A stretch of DNA of 64,000 nt from Kitasatospora humi (lineage in GTDB: Bacteria; Actinomycetota; Actinomycetes; Streptomycetales; Streptomycetaceae), in the NCBI RefSeq assembly GCF_020907985.1, contig NZ_JAJJPA010000017.1, forward strand, positions 1-64,000. The letters run 5' to 3'. A model generated the notes under the pieces. It was not told where the DNA came from. It worked only from the letters and a program-made list of their open reading frames with translations, and made no database searches. Within the stretch, counting starts at the first letter, position 1. Each line of letters starts with the position of its first letter. Both the position numbers and the translations under genes were made by a program. Positions 56,801-64,000 of the stretch are shown here, piece after piece.

Positions 56801-58474
56801 AAGCCCGGTGAGGGCGGCCAGCTGCCCGGCCACAAGGTCTACCCGTGGGTCGCCCGCACCCGGCACTCCACCCCCGGCGTCGGCCTGATCTCGCCGCCGC
56901 CGCACCACGACATCTACTCGATCGAGGATCTGGCCCAGCTGATCCACGACCTGAAGAACGCCAACCCCGCGGCCCGGATCCACGTCAAGCTGGTCTCCGA
57001 GGTCGGCGTCGGCACCGTCGCCGCCGGCGTCTCCAAGGCGCACGCCGACGTGGTGCTGGTCTCCGGCCACGACGGCGGCACCGGCGCCTCCCCGCTGACC
57101 TCGCTGAAGCACGCGGGCGGCCCCTGGGAGCTCGGCCTCGCCGAGACCCAGCAGACCCTGCTGCTCAACGGGCTGCGCGACCGCATCGTGGTGCAGACCG
57201 ACGGCCAGCTGAAGACCGGCCGCGACGTGGTGATCGCCGCACTGCTCGGCGCCGAGGAGTTCGGCTTCGCCACCGCGCCGCTGGTGGTCTCCGGCTGCGT
57301 CATGATGCGGGTCTGCCACCTGGACACCTGCCCGGTCGGCGTCGCCACCCAGAACCCGGTGCTGCGCGAACGGTTCTCCGGCAAGCCCGAATTCGTGGTC
57401 AACTTCTTCGAGTTCATCGCCGAGGAGGTCCGCGAGCTCCTCGCCGAGCTGGGCTTCCGCTCGATCGAGGAGGCCGTCGGCCACGCCGAGCACATCGACG
57501 CCACCGCCGCGATCGACCACTGGAAGGCGGCCGGGCTCGACCTCGCCCCGCTCTTCCACGTGCCCGAACTCCCGGTCGGTGCGGCCCGGCACCGCACCGT
57601 CGAGCAGGACCACGGGCTGGACAAGGCGCTCGACAACCAGCTGATCGAGCTGGCCGCCGAGGCCCTGGAGCACGGCGAGGCGGTCCGCATCCAGCTGCCG
57701 ATCCGCAACGTCAACCGCACCGTCGGCACCATGCTCGGTCACGAAGTGACCAAGCGCTACAAGGGCGCCGGACTGCCCGAGGGCACCATCGACGTGACCT
57801 TCACCGGCTCGGCCGGCCAGTCCTTCGGGGCCTTCCTGCCCAAGGGCATCACCCTGCGGCTGGAGGGCGACGCCAACGACTACGTCGGCAAGGGCCTGTC
57901 CGGCGGCGTGCTGGTGGTCCGCCCGGCCCGCGACGCCGCCGCGATCGGCGCCGACGCCCAGCAGCACGTGATCGCCGGCAACACCATCGGCTACGGCGCC
58001 ACCTCGGGCCGGATCCACCTGCGCGGCAAGGCCGGTGAGCGGTTCGCGGTGCGCAACTCCGGCGCCGTCCTGGTGGTCGAGGGAGTCGGCGACCACGGCC
58101 TGGAGTACATGACCGGCGGCCGGGTGGTGATCCTCGGCGAGACCGGCCGCAACCTGGCCGCGGGCATGTCCGGCGGCATCGGCTACGTCCTCGACCTGCG
58201 CCCGGCCAGCGTCAACGGCGGCATGGTGGGCATCGAGGCCCCCGACGCCAAGGACCGCGAGTGGCTGCGCGAGACCGTCCAGCAGCACTACGAGGAGACC
58301 GGCTCCACGGTCGCCGCCGAGCTGCTCGCCGACTGGGGCACCGGGGTCTCCCGGTTCTCCAAGATCATGCCCACCGACTACAAGGCAGTGCTCGCCGCCA
58401 AGGACGCCGCTGAGCGCGATGGCCTCTGTGAGGCCGAGACCACTCGCAAGATGATGGAGGCGGCACATGGCTGA
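53876..58474 (+). CDS. gltB: Glutamate synthase, large subunit
   Basis: Ammonia transfer from glutamine to 2-oxoglutarate. The 1532-residue protein has an N-terminal amidotransferase whose nucleophile C43 ([12 protein letters not shown]) becomes the N-terminus after loss of a 42-residue propeptide, the same propeptide length as in E. coli. The central and FMN-binding synthase domains carry [32 protein letters not shown] and the [3Fe-4S] cysteines in [17 protein letters not shown]. The C-terminal GXGXG domain follows. The ATG at 53876 has GGGAG five bases upstream. It overlaps gltD by eight bases. Confidence 0.98.
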   Translation: MLSASMRSANEPQGGGRSPYRLVPDARPAAQGLYDPRHEHDACGVGFVATLTGTADHAIVEQALTVLRNLEHRGATGAEPDSGDGAGILTQIPDAFLRANTGFELPPVGEYAVGIAFLPVDDQAAATAVSAIETIAAEEGLSVLGWREVPTAPELLGATARSVMPRFGQLFVSRPGAAGLELDRIAFVLRKRAEREAGVYFPSLSARTIVYKGMLTTGQLEPFFPDLSDRLFASAIGLVHSRFSTNTFPSWPLAHPYRFVAHNGEINTVKGNRNWMTARESQLATDLIPGDLSRIFPVCTPDHSDSASFDEVLELLHLGGRSLPHSVLMMIPEAWENHATMSPARRAFYQYHSNLMEPWDGPACVTFSDGTQIGAVLDRNGLRPARYWVTEDGLVVLSSEVGVLDLPQESVIRKGRLQPGRMFLVDTAEHRIVEDEEVKGALAAEHPYEEWVAAGRIQLAELPEREHIAHTHASVTRRQQTFGYTEEELRVILAPMARTGAEALGSMGTDSPIAALSEKPRLLFDYFVQLFAQVTNPPLDAIREELVTSLHSSLGPEVNLLTAGPAHCRSVGITFPVIDNDELAKLIHINADGDQPGLKAVTLSGLYRVAGGGEALAERLREIAAEADAAIADGARILLLSDRHSDAEHAPIPSLLLTSAVHHHLIRTKQRTQVSLLVEAGDVREVHHVALLIGYGASAINPYLAMESVEDLVAQGTFLTGIDPEKAIRNLIKALGKGVLKVMSKMGISTVASYRGAQVFEVIGLSQETVDAYFAGTTSKLGGIGLDEIAREVAARHAKAYPASGIPAAHRALEIGGEYQWRREGEPHLFDPDTVFRLQHATRSRRYDIFKQYTQRVNEQSQRLMTLRGLFQLDAGGRTPVPIDEVEPVSEIVKRFSTGAMSYGSISMEAHETLAIAMNRLGGKSNTGEGGEDPERLHDPARRSAIKQVASGRFGVTSEYLVNADDIQIKMAQGAKPGEGGQLPGHKVYPWVARTRHSTPGVGLISPPPHHDIYSIEDLAQLIHDLKNANPAARIHVKLVSEVGVGTVAAGVSKAHADVVLVSGHDGGTGASPLTSLKHAGGPWELGLAETQQTLLLNGLRDRIVVQTDGQLKTGRDVVIAALLGAEEFGFATAPLVVSGCVMMRVCHLDTCPVGVATQNPVLRERFSGKPEFVVNFFEFIAEEVRELLAELGFRSIEEAVGHAEHIDATAAIDHWKAAGLDLAPLFHVPELPVGAARHRTVEQDHGLDKALDNQLIELAAEALEHGEAVRIQLPIRNVNRTVGTMLGHEVTKRYKGAGLPEGTIDVTFTGSAGQSFGAFLPKGITLRLEGDANDYVGKGLSGGVLVVRPARDAAAIGADAQQHVIAGNTIGYGATSGRIHLRGKAGERFAVRNSGAVLVVEGVGDHGLEYMTGGRVVILGETGRNLAAGMSGGIGYVLDLRPASVNGGMVGIEAPDAKDREWLRETVQQHYEETGSTVAAELLADWGTGVSRFSKIMPTDYKAVLAAKDAAERDGLCEAETTRKMMEAAHG

Positions 58475-59927
58475 CCCCAAGGGCTTCCTGACCACCCCCA
58501 AGCAGCTGGCCGAGCGCCGGCCGGTGGACGTGCGGCTGCGCGACTGGAACGAGGTCTACGTCGAGCGCAGCCTGCTGCCGATCATCAGCAAGCAGGCCGG
58601 GCGCTGCATGGACTGCGGCATCCCGTTCTGCCACAACGGCTGCCCGCTCGGGAACCTCATCCCCGAGTGGAACGACCTGGCCTACCGGGACGACTGGGCC
58701 GGCGCCATCGAGCGGCTGCACGCCACCAACAACTTCCCGGAGTTCACCGGCCGGCTCTGCCCGGCCCCCTGCGAGTCGGCCTGCGTGCTCGGCATCAACC
58801 AGGACCCGGTGACCATCAAGAACGTCGAGGTCACCATCATCGACAAGGCCTGGGACAACGGCGGCGTCCGCCCCCAGGTGCCGGAGCGGTTGTCCGGCAA
58901 GACCGTCGCCGTGGTCGGCTCCGGCCCGGCCGGTCTGGCCGCCGCCCAGCAGCTCACCCGGGCCGGCCACACCGTGGTGGTGTACGAGCGGGCCGACCGG
59001 ATCGGCGGCCTGCTGCGCTACGGCATCCCCGAGTTCAAGATGGAGAAGCGCCACATCAACCGCCGCATCGAGCAGATGCGCGCGGAGGGCACCCGGTTCC
59101 GCACCGGCGTGCACGTGGGCGAGGACATCACCGGGCAGCAGCTGCGCGAGCGCTTCGACGCGGTGGTGGTCGCCGCCGGTGCCACCACGGCCCGCGACCT
59201 GCCGGTGCCCGGGCGCGAACTGGGCGGCATCCACCAGGCGATGGAGTACCTGCCGCTGGCCAACAAGGTGCAGGAGGGCGACTACGTCGACTCCCCGATC
59301 AGCGCCAAGGGCAAGCACGTCATCGTGATCGGCGGCGGCGACACCGGCGCCGACTGCCTGGGCACCGCGCTGCGCCAGGGCGCCGCCTCGGTCACCCAGC
59401 TGGAGATCATGCCCCGCCCCGGCGACGACCGCCCGGCCCACCAGCCGTGGCCGACCATGCCGATGGTCTACAAGGTCACCTCCGCGCACGAGGAGGGCGG
59501 CGACCGGGTGTACTCGGTCAGCACCACCCACTTCACCGGCGACGAGGACGGCAACGTCCAGGAGCTCCACCTGGTCGACGTCGAGTCCAAGGACGGGCGC
59601 TTCGAGCCGGTGCCCGGCACCGAGCGCTCGATCCCGGCCCAGCTGGTCACCCTGGCCATGGGCTTCACCGGCACCGACGTCAGGAACGGCCTGGTGGAGC
59701 AGCTGGGCGTCGAGCTCGACGCCCGGGGTAACATTGCCCGCGACGGCAAGTTCGCCACCAACGTCGATGGCGTCTACGTCTGCGGCGATGCCGGCCGCGG
59801 CCAGTCGCTGATCGTCTGGGCGATCGCCGAGGGCCGCTCCGCTGCCGCCGCGGTCGACGCCTACCTGGGTGGCAAGACCCCGCTGCCCGCACCGATCCAC
59901 CCCACGGACCGTCCCCTGGCGGTCTGA
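58467..59927 (+). CDS. gltD: Glutamate synthase, small subunit
   Basis: NADPH-oxidising FAD subunit that feeds electrons to GltB. The 486-residue protein has iron-sulfur cysteines near the N-terminus ([19 protein letters not shown] and [13 protein letters not shown]), the FAD-binding loop [15 protein letters not shown] and the NADPH loop [16 protein letters not shown], ending in [16 protein letters not shown]. The ATG overlaps the gltB end by eight bases, so the two subunits are produced together. A long perfect hairpin terminates the operon. Confidence 0.97.
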   Translation: MADPKGFLTTPKQLAERRPVDVRLRDWNEVYVERSLLPIISKQAGRCMDCGIPFCHNGCPLGNLIPEWNDLAYRDDWAGAIERLHATNNFPEFTGRLCPAPCESACVLGINQDPVTIKNVEVTIIDKAWDNGGVRPQVPERLSGKTVAVVGSGPAGLAAAQQLTRAGHTVVVYERADRIGGLLRYGIPEFKMEKRHINRRIEQMRAEGTRFRTGVHVGEDITGQQLRERFDAVVVAAGATTARDLPVPGRELGGIHQAMEYLPLANKVQEGDYVDSPISAKGKHVIVIGGGDTGADCLGTALRQGAASVTQLEIMPRPGDDRPAHQPWPTMPMVYKVTSAHEEGGDRVYSVSTTHFTGDEDGNVQELHLVDVESKDGRFEPVPGTERSIPAQLVTLAMGFTGTDVRNGLVEQLGVELDARGNIARDGKFATNVDGVYVCGDAGRGQSLIVWAIAEGRSAAAAVDAYLGGKTPLPAPIHPTDRPLAV

Positions 59928-60360
59928 ACCCTCCCGCACACGCCCGCCGCCGTTGGCGGGCCGCGCCCTGCTGACCCGCCAGCGCTGCCGGTCCACCAGC
60001 GGAGCTCGAAACGACGGCGCCTGCGCCCGACCCCGACCAAGAACCGGGCGCAGGCGCCGTCGGCATGCCGGGGCCCGGCGCCGCGCCGAACGGCGAGCGC
60101 CAACAGGGCAGTCGCCCTGCCACGGTCTGCGGTCCCCGTGGCCTTCGTTCGGCGGCACAATCCATGGGGATCAGCGGGGCTGCGGGCGTTTCCGCGGTGC
60201 CCCGACCAGTGAGATCGGGGTCAACGCTCGGCGTAGGACCACTGGAACACCGCGTCTACGGTAGAAGGCCAGGTGAGAGCGGAGCGAGGAAATCGCCTCT
60301 TTGTGGCCCAGTCTCGGACCAACGGGTCCCCAACGCTGTGGATCCCTCTACGCTCGGCTC
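59928..60360. other. Non-coding gap between gltD and cutA
   Basis: 433 bases without a credible gene. It holds the gltD terminator (60012-60062) and a smaller dyad CCCCGA/TCGGGG (60200-60220). The last bases, TACGCT six bases before the cutA ATG, could be a leaderless promoter. No other signal was recognised. Confidence 0.5.
60012..60062 (+). terminator. Long perfect hairpin ending the gltBD operon
   Basis: Eighteen contiguous pairs form between 60012-60029 and 60045-60062, with a 15-base loop, 84 bases beyond gltD. No T-run follows. Confidence 0.85.
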
Positions 60361-60684
60361 ATGACGAATCGTGACTTTATCGTGGTGACCACCACGCACG
60401 ACGCCGAGGACAAGGCTCGCGCGCTGGCTGCGGCTGTGGTCCGTGAGCGCCTTGCCGCCTGCGCCCAGGTTTACTCGATCAACTCGGTCTACTGGTGGGA
60501 CGGAGAGGTGCAGACCGAGCCGGAGTGGCGCATCGACTTCAAGACCCGTGCGGACCTGGGCGACCGCCTGGCCGCCTTCATCGGCGAACAGCACAGCTAC
60601 GACACCCCGGAGATCGTCGGCCTTCCCGTGGTCACTGGCAGCACGGCGTACCTGGAATGGGTGAACTCCGAGACCGTCAGCTAG
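60361..60684 (+). CDS. cutA: CutA1 divalent-cation tolerance protein
   Basis: The 107-residue protein has the whole CutA ferredoxin-like fold: FIVVTTTHDAEDKARALAAA, VVRERLAACAQVYSINSVYW, WDGEVQTEPEWRIDFKTRAD and the last strand STAYLEWVNSET. CutA forms trimers; its original link to copper tolerance is not well supported in other bacteria. The stop overlaps the convergent XRE regulator gene by eight bases. The ATG has no ribosome-binding site, so a leaderless start is possible. Confidence 0.95.
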   Translation: MTNRDFIVVTTTHDAEDKARALAAAVVRERLAACAQVYSINSVYWWDGEVQTEPEWRIDFKTRADLGDRLAAFIGEQHSYDTPEIVGLPVVTGSTAYLEWVNSETVS

Positions 60685-61939
60685 CGGCGCCCAACGTGGC
60701 TCGGATCTCTTCACCGAAGCTCCGGGCCACGCTGTTCTGCTCGGACAGTTTCTCGGCAAGGGCGTGAAGCCGGACCTTACCCATGGTCGTCTCGGTCTCG
60801 ACCGTGGCTGCCAGAGCCCGCCGCCCGATCTCCACCGCCTGTTCGACATGGCCCGCCGTCAGATAGCCGGTCGCCACGTCACCAAGGATGGCGACCCGAA
60901 CTTTGGTGTCGTCGCTGCCCAGTGCGGTCAGCGTCTCATCAGCAGCAGCTCCGAGCGCGGGGTGCTCCAGCATCGCGTACGTGGCGACAGCCATGGAGCC
61001 TAGCCGTGCGCGGCGGAAGAAGCTCATCCATGCCTGCTCACCGTCCGGGTCGGCGTAGTCGAACGCTGTGGTGGCCCGTTCCAGCGCCCGGATCGCTCCT
61101 TCGCGGTCGCCTTGCTTCGCGGCTTCCTCGGCCTCTCGTGCGCACAGCCACGCTCGCGCCGTCGCATAGCCGGGGCCCCGGACCTGTTCCTGCGCCGCCG
61201 AAAGCATCTCCCTGGCTTTGGCCGGGTCCACGCCGTACGACGCGTAGCCGAGCGTCAGCGCGTTGACCGCGCCATGTCCGGCGTGCTTCCCGGCCAAAGA
61301 GGCTGTTGAGTAGTACTGGCGGGCCGTCGCAAAGTCGCCGAGGTCCCAGTGGATCCAACCTGCCAGTGCCGCCGCCTCGCCGGCGGCGATCGTCAGTGCT
61401 CTTTGATGAGCGCCCGCCCCAGGCAGAACGGACGTGATGGCGTCCAGGTGGGCCGACAGCTGGGCGGCAAGGAGGCGGGCCGGCGTGTGCTCCTCGGCCG
61501 AGAACATCGAGGCCGTTGATCGTTCCAGTTGGGCCACTGCCTCCGCGTCCACACGACCGCCTGAGAGGGCGGTTGCCAACCGTCCCCAGGGTTCCGAGGC
61601 GACGCCCGCCGCGACGGCCACACTGAGGAATCCTCTTCTGTCCACCTCTTCCTCCTCTTGCTTGATCAGCGGCGCCAACCTGGCGAGCCTGCGTGCCCGA
61701 CGGCTCAACGTGACTGCGTCTCGGACCATTTCCACCGGCAGCCCGTAAGAGCGGGCGATCAGATCGAAGTCCGGTTTGGTGGGAATCCGTTCACCCGTTT
61801 CCCAGCGCTTGATCCGCTCCGGATCGAAGTACCGGCCGTCCTGGTGCGCCTCGATCACCTGGGCTTGCTCTGGTCGAGTCCGGCCGGCCTGAGTCCGGAT
61901 GCCGCGCAGGATGGGTCCGATCTCCCTAGAGCTCATCAT
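60677..61939 (-). CDS. XRE-family regulator with TPR-like C-terminal region
   Basis: A 420-residue regulator. The N-terminal helix-turn-helix spans about residues 5-75 (IGPILRGIRTQAGRTRPEQA, RIKRWETGERIPTKPDFDLI), followed by a hydrophobic DRRGFLSVAVAAGVASEPWG stretch that looks like a Tat signal but lies inside the protein. The remainder is helical repeats (AARQYYSTASLAGKHAGHGA, RAWLCAREAEEAAKQGDREG). Streptomycetes have many such proteins, often with a divergent RsbW-type ATPase, and several control antibiotic production and development. The first of two adjacent ATG codons (61939) was chosen. Direct targets unknown. Confidence 0.85.
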   Translation of the reverse strand: MMSSREIGPILRGIRTQAGRTRPEQAQVIEAHQDGRYFDPERIKRWETGERIPTKPDFDLIARSYGLPVEMVRDAVTLSRRARRLARLAPLIKQEEEEVDRRGFLSVAVAAGVASEPWGRLATALSGGRVDAEAVAQLERSTASMFSAEEHTPARLLAAQLSAHLDAITSVLPGAGAHQRALTIAAGEAAALAGWIHWDLGDFATARQYYSTASLAGKHAGHGAVNALTLGYASYGVDPAKAREMLSAAQEQVRGPGYATARAWLCAREAEEAAKQGDREGAIRALERATTAFDYADPDGEQAWMSFFRRARLGSMAVATYAMLEHPALGAAADETLTALGSDDTKVRVAILGDVATGYLTAGHVEQAVEIGRRALAATVETETTMGKVRLHALAEKLSEQNSVARSFGEEIRATLGAAS

Positions 61940-62129
61940 GAGGCGCCCCCGAGGCGGTTTGTGAACTGGACATCCATCCTGGCCCCCCAAACTGGCCCCC
62001 TGCTACAGAATGCACCGAATCGTGGCCCCTTCGAGTGACCCACCCAGGCCGTTGACTTGGTAGTGCCGTCGGGCCAGCTCGGGCGGCGCGGACCGACACC
62101 GGGACGTCTGGCAGGAACGAGGTGCACGG

Positions 62130-62618
62130 ATGAGTCCGCTCGAAATGGCGTCGTTTCCGGTGCCGCAGGAGTGGGATGTCGAGCCGGACGCGGCGGCCGT
62201 TCCGCCTGCTCGGCGCCTGGTGGTCGATGTCGCGCGGTTCTGGCGGGTACCGCTGTCGGACGACGCATTGCGCGATGTCGAGTTGTGCACGGGCGAGTTG
62301 TTGGCGAATGCCATGGAGCACACGAAGGCTCGGTGCAAGGTGACCGTGCGTTGGAATGGTCTTCGGCTGCGGGTGGAGATCGCGGATTCGAGTCCGCTGG
62401 CCCCCGACCCGGACGCGGCCGAGGACACGGTTACCGGTGGGCGTGGGCTGGTCCTAGTTGAAGGGCTCGCCCAGTCGTGGGGCTGGTACCCGACCGAGGT
62501 CGGCAAGGTCGTGTGGTTCGAGTGCGCAGCTGACCAACTCGCGACCGGAGATGCGCGGTTGGCTGTGCCTTTTGATGCGGTCCAGGGTCGGACAAGGGTC
62601 ATCGCGCCTAACATCTGA
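62130..62618 (+). CDS. ATP-binding protein, RsbW/SpoIIAB-type
   Basis: The 162-residue protein has the HATPase_c_2 fold of anti-sigma factor kinases: N-box in VELCTGELLANAMEHTK, ADSSPLAPDPDAA in place of the D-x-G region, and GGRGLVLVEGLAQSWGW as the G-box. It is divergent from the XRE regulator with a 190-base gap in which TGGCCCC recurs three times. In streptomycetes an ATPase beside an XRE regulator is a recurrent pair (abaA- and whiJ-like loci). The usual third member, a small DUF397 protein, is not seen here. Whether it still binds ATP or phosphorylates a partner is unproven. Confidence 0.85.
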   Translation: MSPLEMASFPVPQEWDVEPDAAAVPPARRLVVDVARFWRVPLSDDALRDVELCTGELLANAMEHTKARCKVTVRWNGLRLRVEIADSSPLAPDPDAAEDTVTGGRGLVLVEGLAQSWGWYPTEVGKVVWFECAADQLATGDARLAVPFDAVQGRTRVIAPNI

Positions 62619-62769
62619 TCGCCTAACAGTCTTCGCTTGGTCGCACTGGAGGAAGTCGCGGCCAGGCGGACAGGCAGCACCGCCACCTTCCCCCGCGGCT
62701 GGAGTCGCCTGGAAGCGGATAGCGTCCCCCCGAATCCCGATAGCCAACCTGGGAGAAGGACAACTCATC

Positions 62770-63303
62770 ATGAGCGTAACTGAGTTCGAAGCAAAGCTTC
62801 TCAACATCCACCCCGAGAAGATCCGTACCCTGCTGACCGAGGCCGCCGCCACGTACCTGGGCGACCGATTCCAGCGGCGCTACGTCTACGACATCCCCGG
62901 TCGGCCCGGTGCGTGGGTTCGGCTGCGCGACACCGGTGTCGAGGTCACACTGTGCGTCAAGGAGATCCACTCCGACACTATCGACGGAGCGACCGAGACG
63001 GAAACGACCGTCGGCGACTTCGACACCGCCAACGCGCTCCTTGCCAAGCTCGGTTACCAACCGAGGGCGTACCAGGAGAACCGTCGGTCCTCCTGGACGC
63101 TGGGCGGTGCGGCCATCGAGATCGACCACTGGCCCCTCATCCCCCCGTACTTGGAGATCGAGGGGGGCAGCGCCGAACACGTCCACTCCACCGCGCTCGC
63201 GCTCGGGCTTCCGCTGAACGAGCTGACGAGCGAGAACACCACCAAGGTCTACCGCCGGTACGGGATCGACATCGAAGCGATTCCCCGGCTCACCTTCGAT
63301 TGA
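62770..63303 (+). CDS. CYTH-domain protein (class IV adenylate cyclase / triphosphatase-like)
   Basis: The 177-residue protein carries the CYTH signature E-x-E-x-K at residues 5-9 (EFEAK) and the alternating charged strands of the triphosphate tunnel (RFQRRYVYDI, WVRLRDTGVEVTLCVKEIHS, AIEIDHWPLIPPYLEIEGG). CYTH enzymes hydrolyse thiamine or inorganic triphosphate, or cyclise ATP. The substrate is not predictable here. GGGAGAAGG precedes the ATG. The radical SAM gene starts 13 bases after its stop, so the two probably act in one pathway. Confidence 0.88.
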   Translation: MSVTEFEAKLLNIHPEKIRTLLTEAAATYLGDRFQRRYVYDIPGRPGAWVRLRDTGVEVTLCVKEIHSDTIDGATETETTVGDFDTANALLAKLGYQPRAYQENRRSSWTLGGAAIEIDHWPLIPPYLEIEGGSAEHVHSTALALGLPLNELTSENTTKVYRRYGIDIEAIPRLTFD

Positions 63304-63316
63304 CAGGAGACAAGCC

Positions 63317-64000
63317 TTGTCCGCAACTCAGGGGCCGGCGGTCCGAATCGTCCGGGACAGGACCATCCGCATCAAGGTGATCGACGACTGCGGGTTGGCC
63401 TGCACGTTCTGCCACAACGAGGGAACGCCGGTTACCGCCGACAACCAGGGCCGTACCCTGCTGCCCTTCGCGTCGGGGCCGGGCAGGACTGGGCGCGTGT
63501 CGATCTTCGCCGAGACGAACGGCGTCAACTTCCTCTCGGCGAAGATGAACCCGGACATGTCCTTCCGACGGGCCATTCGGACCGTGGTGAGGGCCTTCGA
63601 CGCCGAGGAGATCCACCTCACCGGAGGGGAGCCCACTCTCCACACGGAGGTGTCTTCACTGGTCGCGGCACTCACCGGAATGGGGCTGAGCGTCGGGATG
63701 ACCAGCAACGGGGAGCGCGGTCGACAGGTGATGCCGGAGTGCTCGGCGGCTGGCCTCAACCGGGTCAACGTCTCGGTTTTCGGTACGACTGCCGCACAAC
63801 TCCAATCCGTCCAGGCCGAGCGCTTCGGGTCGGGCGGTCTGGCCGACGCGAAGATCCGTGCGGCGGAACAGACCATCCGCGCCGCCGTGTCCAACGGTGT
63901 GAAGGCCTCCGTGAACATCGTGGTTCCCGGCATGGCCCACGTGGATCGGGTCGTCAACCTGATTGAGTCGTACGGCCAGTTCGCGGATGTGCGCATGCTT
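63317..64000 (+). CDS. Radical SAM enzyme, MoaA-like, partial
   Basis: The first 228 residues of a radical SAM protein, cut by the window end. The iron-sulfur triad C25-x3-C29-x2-C32 is in DDCGLACTFCHNEG, and the SAM-binding GGEP motif lies at 103-106 (HLTGGEPTLHTEV). FAETNGVNFLSAKMNPDMSF lies between them. The likely start is the TTG at 63317, with AGGAG seven bases upstream; no ATG or GTG lies near enough. It resembles MoaA-type enzymes more than RiPP maturases, since no SPASM region is yet visible. The reaction is unknown. Confidence 0.85.
   Translation, partial: MSATQGPAVRIVRDRTIRIKVIDDCGLACTFCHNEGTPVTADNQGRTLLPFASGPGRTGRVSIFAETNGVNFLSAKMNPDMSFRRAIRTVVRAFDAEEIHLTGGEPTLHTEVSSLVAALTGMGLSVGMTSNGERGRQVMPECSAAGLNRVNVSVFGTTAAQLQSVQAERFGSGGLADAKIRAAEQTIRAAVSNGVKASVNIVVPGMAHVDRVVNLIESYGQFADVRML

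Noticed and set aside
53765-58501. Long minus-strand frames opposite gltB
   Set aside because: Antisense shadows of a certain gene, with no start signal or motif.

Overview
This window is a 64 kb stretch of a very GC-rich actinobacterial chromosome. Strong G/C at third codon positions, many GTG starts, and a gene order running ileS - dksA-like - lspA - rluD, dnaE, the his cluster, trpE, trpC-trpM-trpB-trpA, lgt and gltB-gltD point to the conserved core of a Streptomycetaceae genome (Streptomyces, Kitasatospora or a close relative). No rRNA, tRNA, CRISPR array, transposase or prophage gene was seen.

Left part (1-17 kb): ileS (minus strand) sits behind a T-box leader with an ATC specifier. A plus-strand run follows with a DksA/TraR-like zinc-finger protein, lspA, rluD, an acetyltransferase and a LURP-one protein. 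Next come an MscS-type channel, an unusual one-chain fusion of a secreted-type alpha/beta hydrolase to an ABC ATPase with its permease, a dienelactone-hydrolase-like protein, a membrane protein and dnaE (replicative polymerase).

Middle part (17-35 kb): mostly small regulated modules. These are an RDD membrane protein; LysR / DHDPS-like / asd (aspartate family); an MFS exporter with a divergent HxlR regulator and a clear operator; a NYN-domain protein; an ABC exporter pair; a DUF2567-like membrane protein; a YbaK-type deacylase with a LON-like protein; a phosphoesterase; TetR with a divergent hydrolase and a double operator; an AlkB-like dioxygenase; a DinB-like protein; and a large repeat-rich membrane protein.

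Right part (35-60 kb): amino-acid biosynthesis. hisD-C-B-(small membrane protein)-hisH-priA-(RidA-like)-hisF is tightly coupled by stop/start overlaps, followed by hisI, trpE, a set of small accessory membrane proteins, and trpC-trpM-trpB-trpA. PriA probably serves both histidine and tryptophan synthesis; no trpF, trpD or trpG lies here. A MauE/DsbA-like pair, lgt, a VIT1-type transporter, and gltB-gltD (glutamate synthase, linking nitrogen supply to His/Trp) follow.

Right edge (60-64 kb): cutA, then a more accessory block with lower third-position GC. It holds an XRE regulator with a divergent RsbW/SpoIIE-type ATPase (the pairing known from Streptomyces developmental and antibiotic control), a CYTH-domain protein, and a radical SAM enzyme cut by the window end. 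This block and the hydrolase-ABC fusion are the best candidates for undescribed biology.
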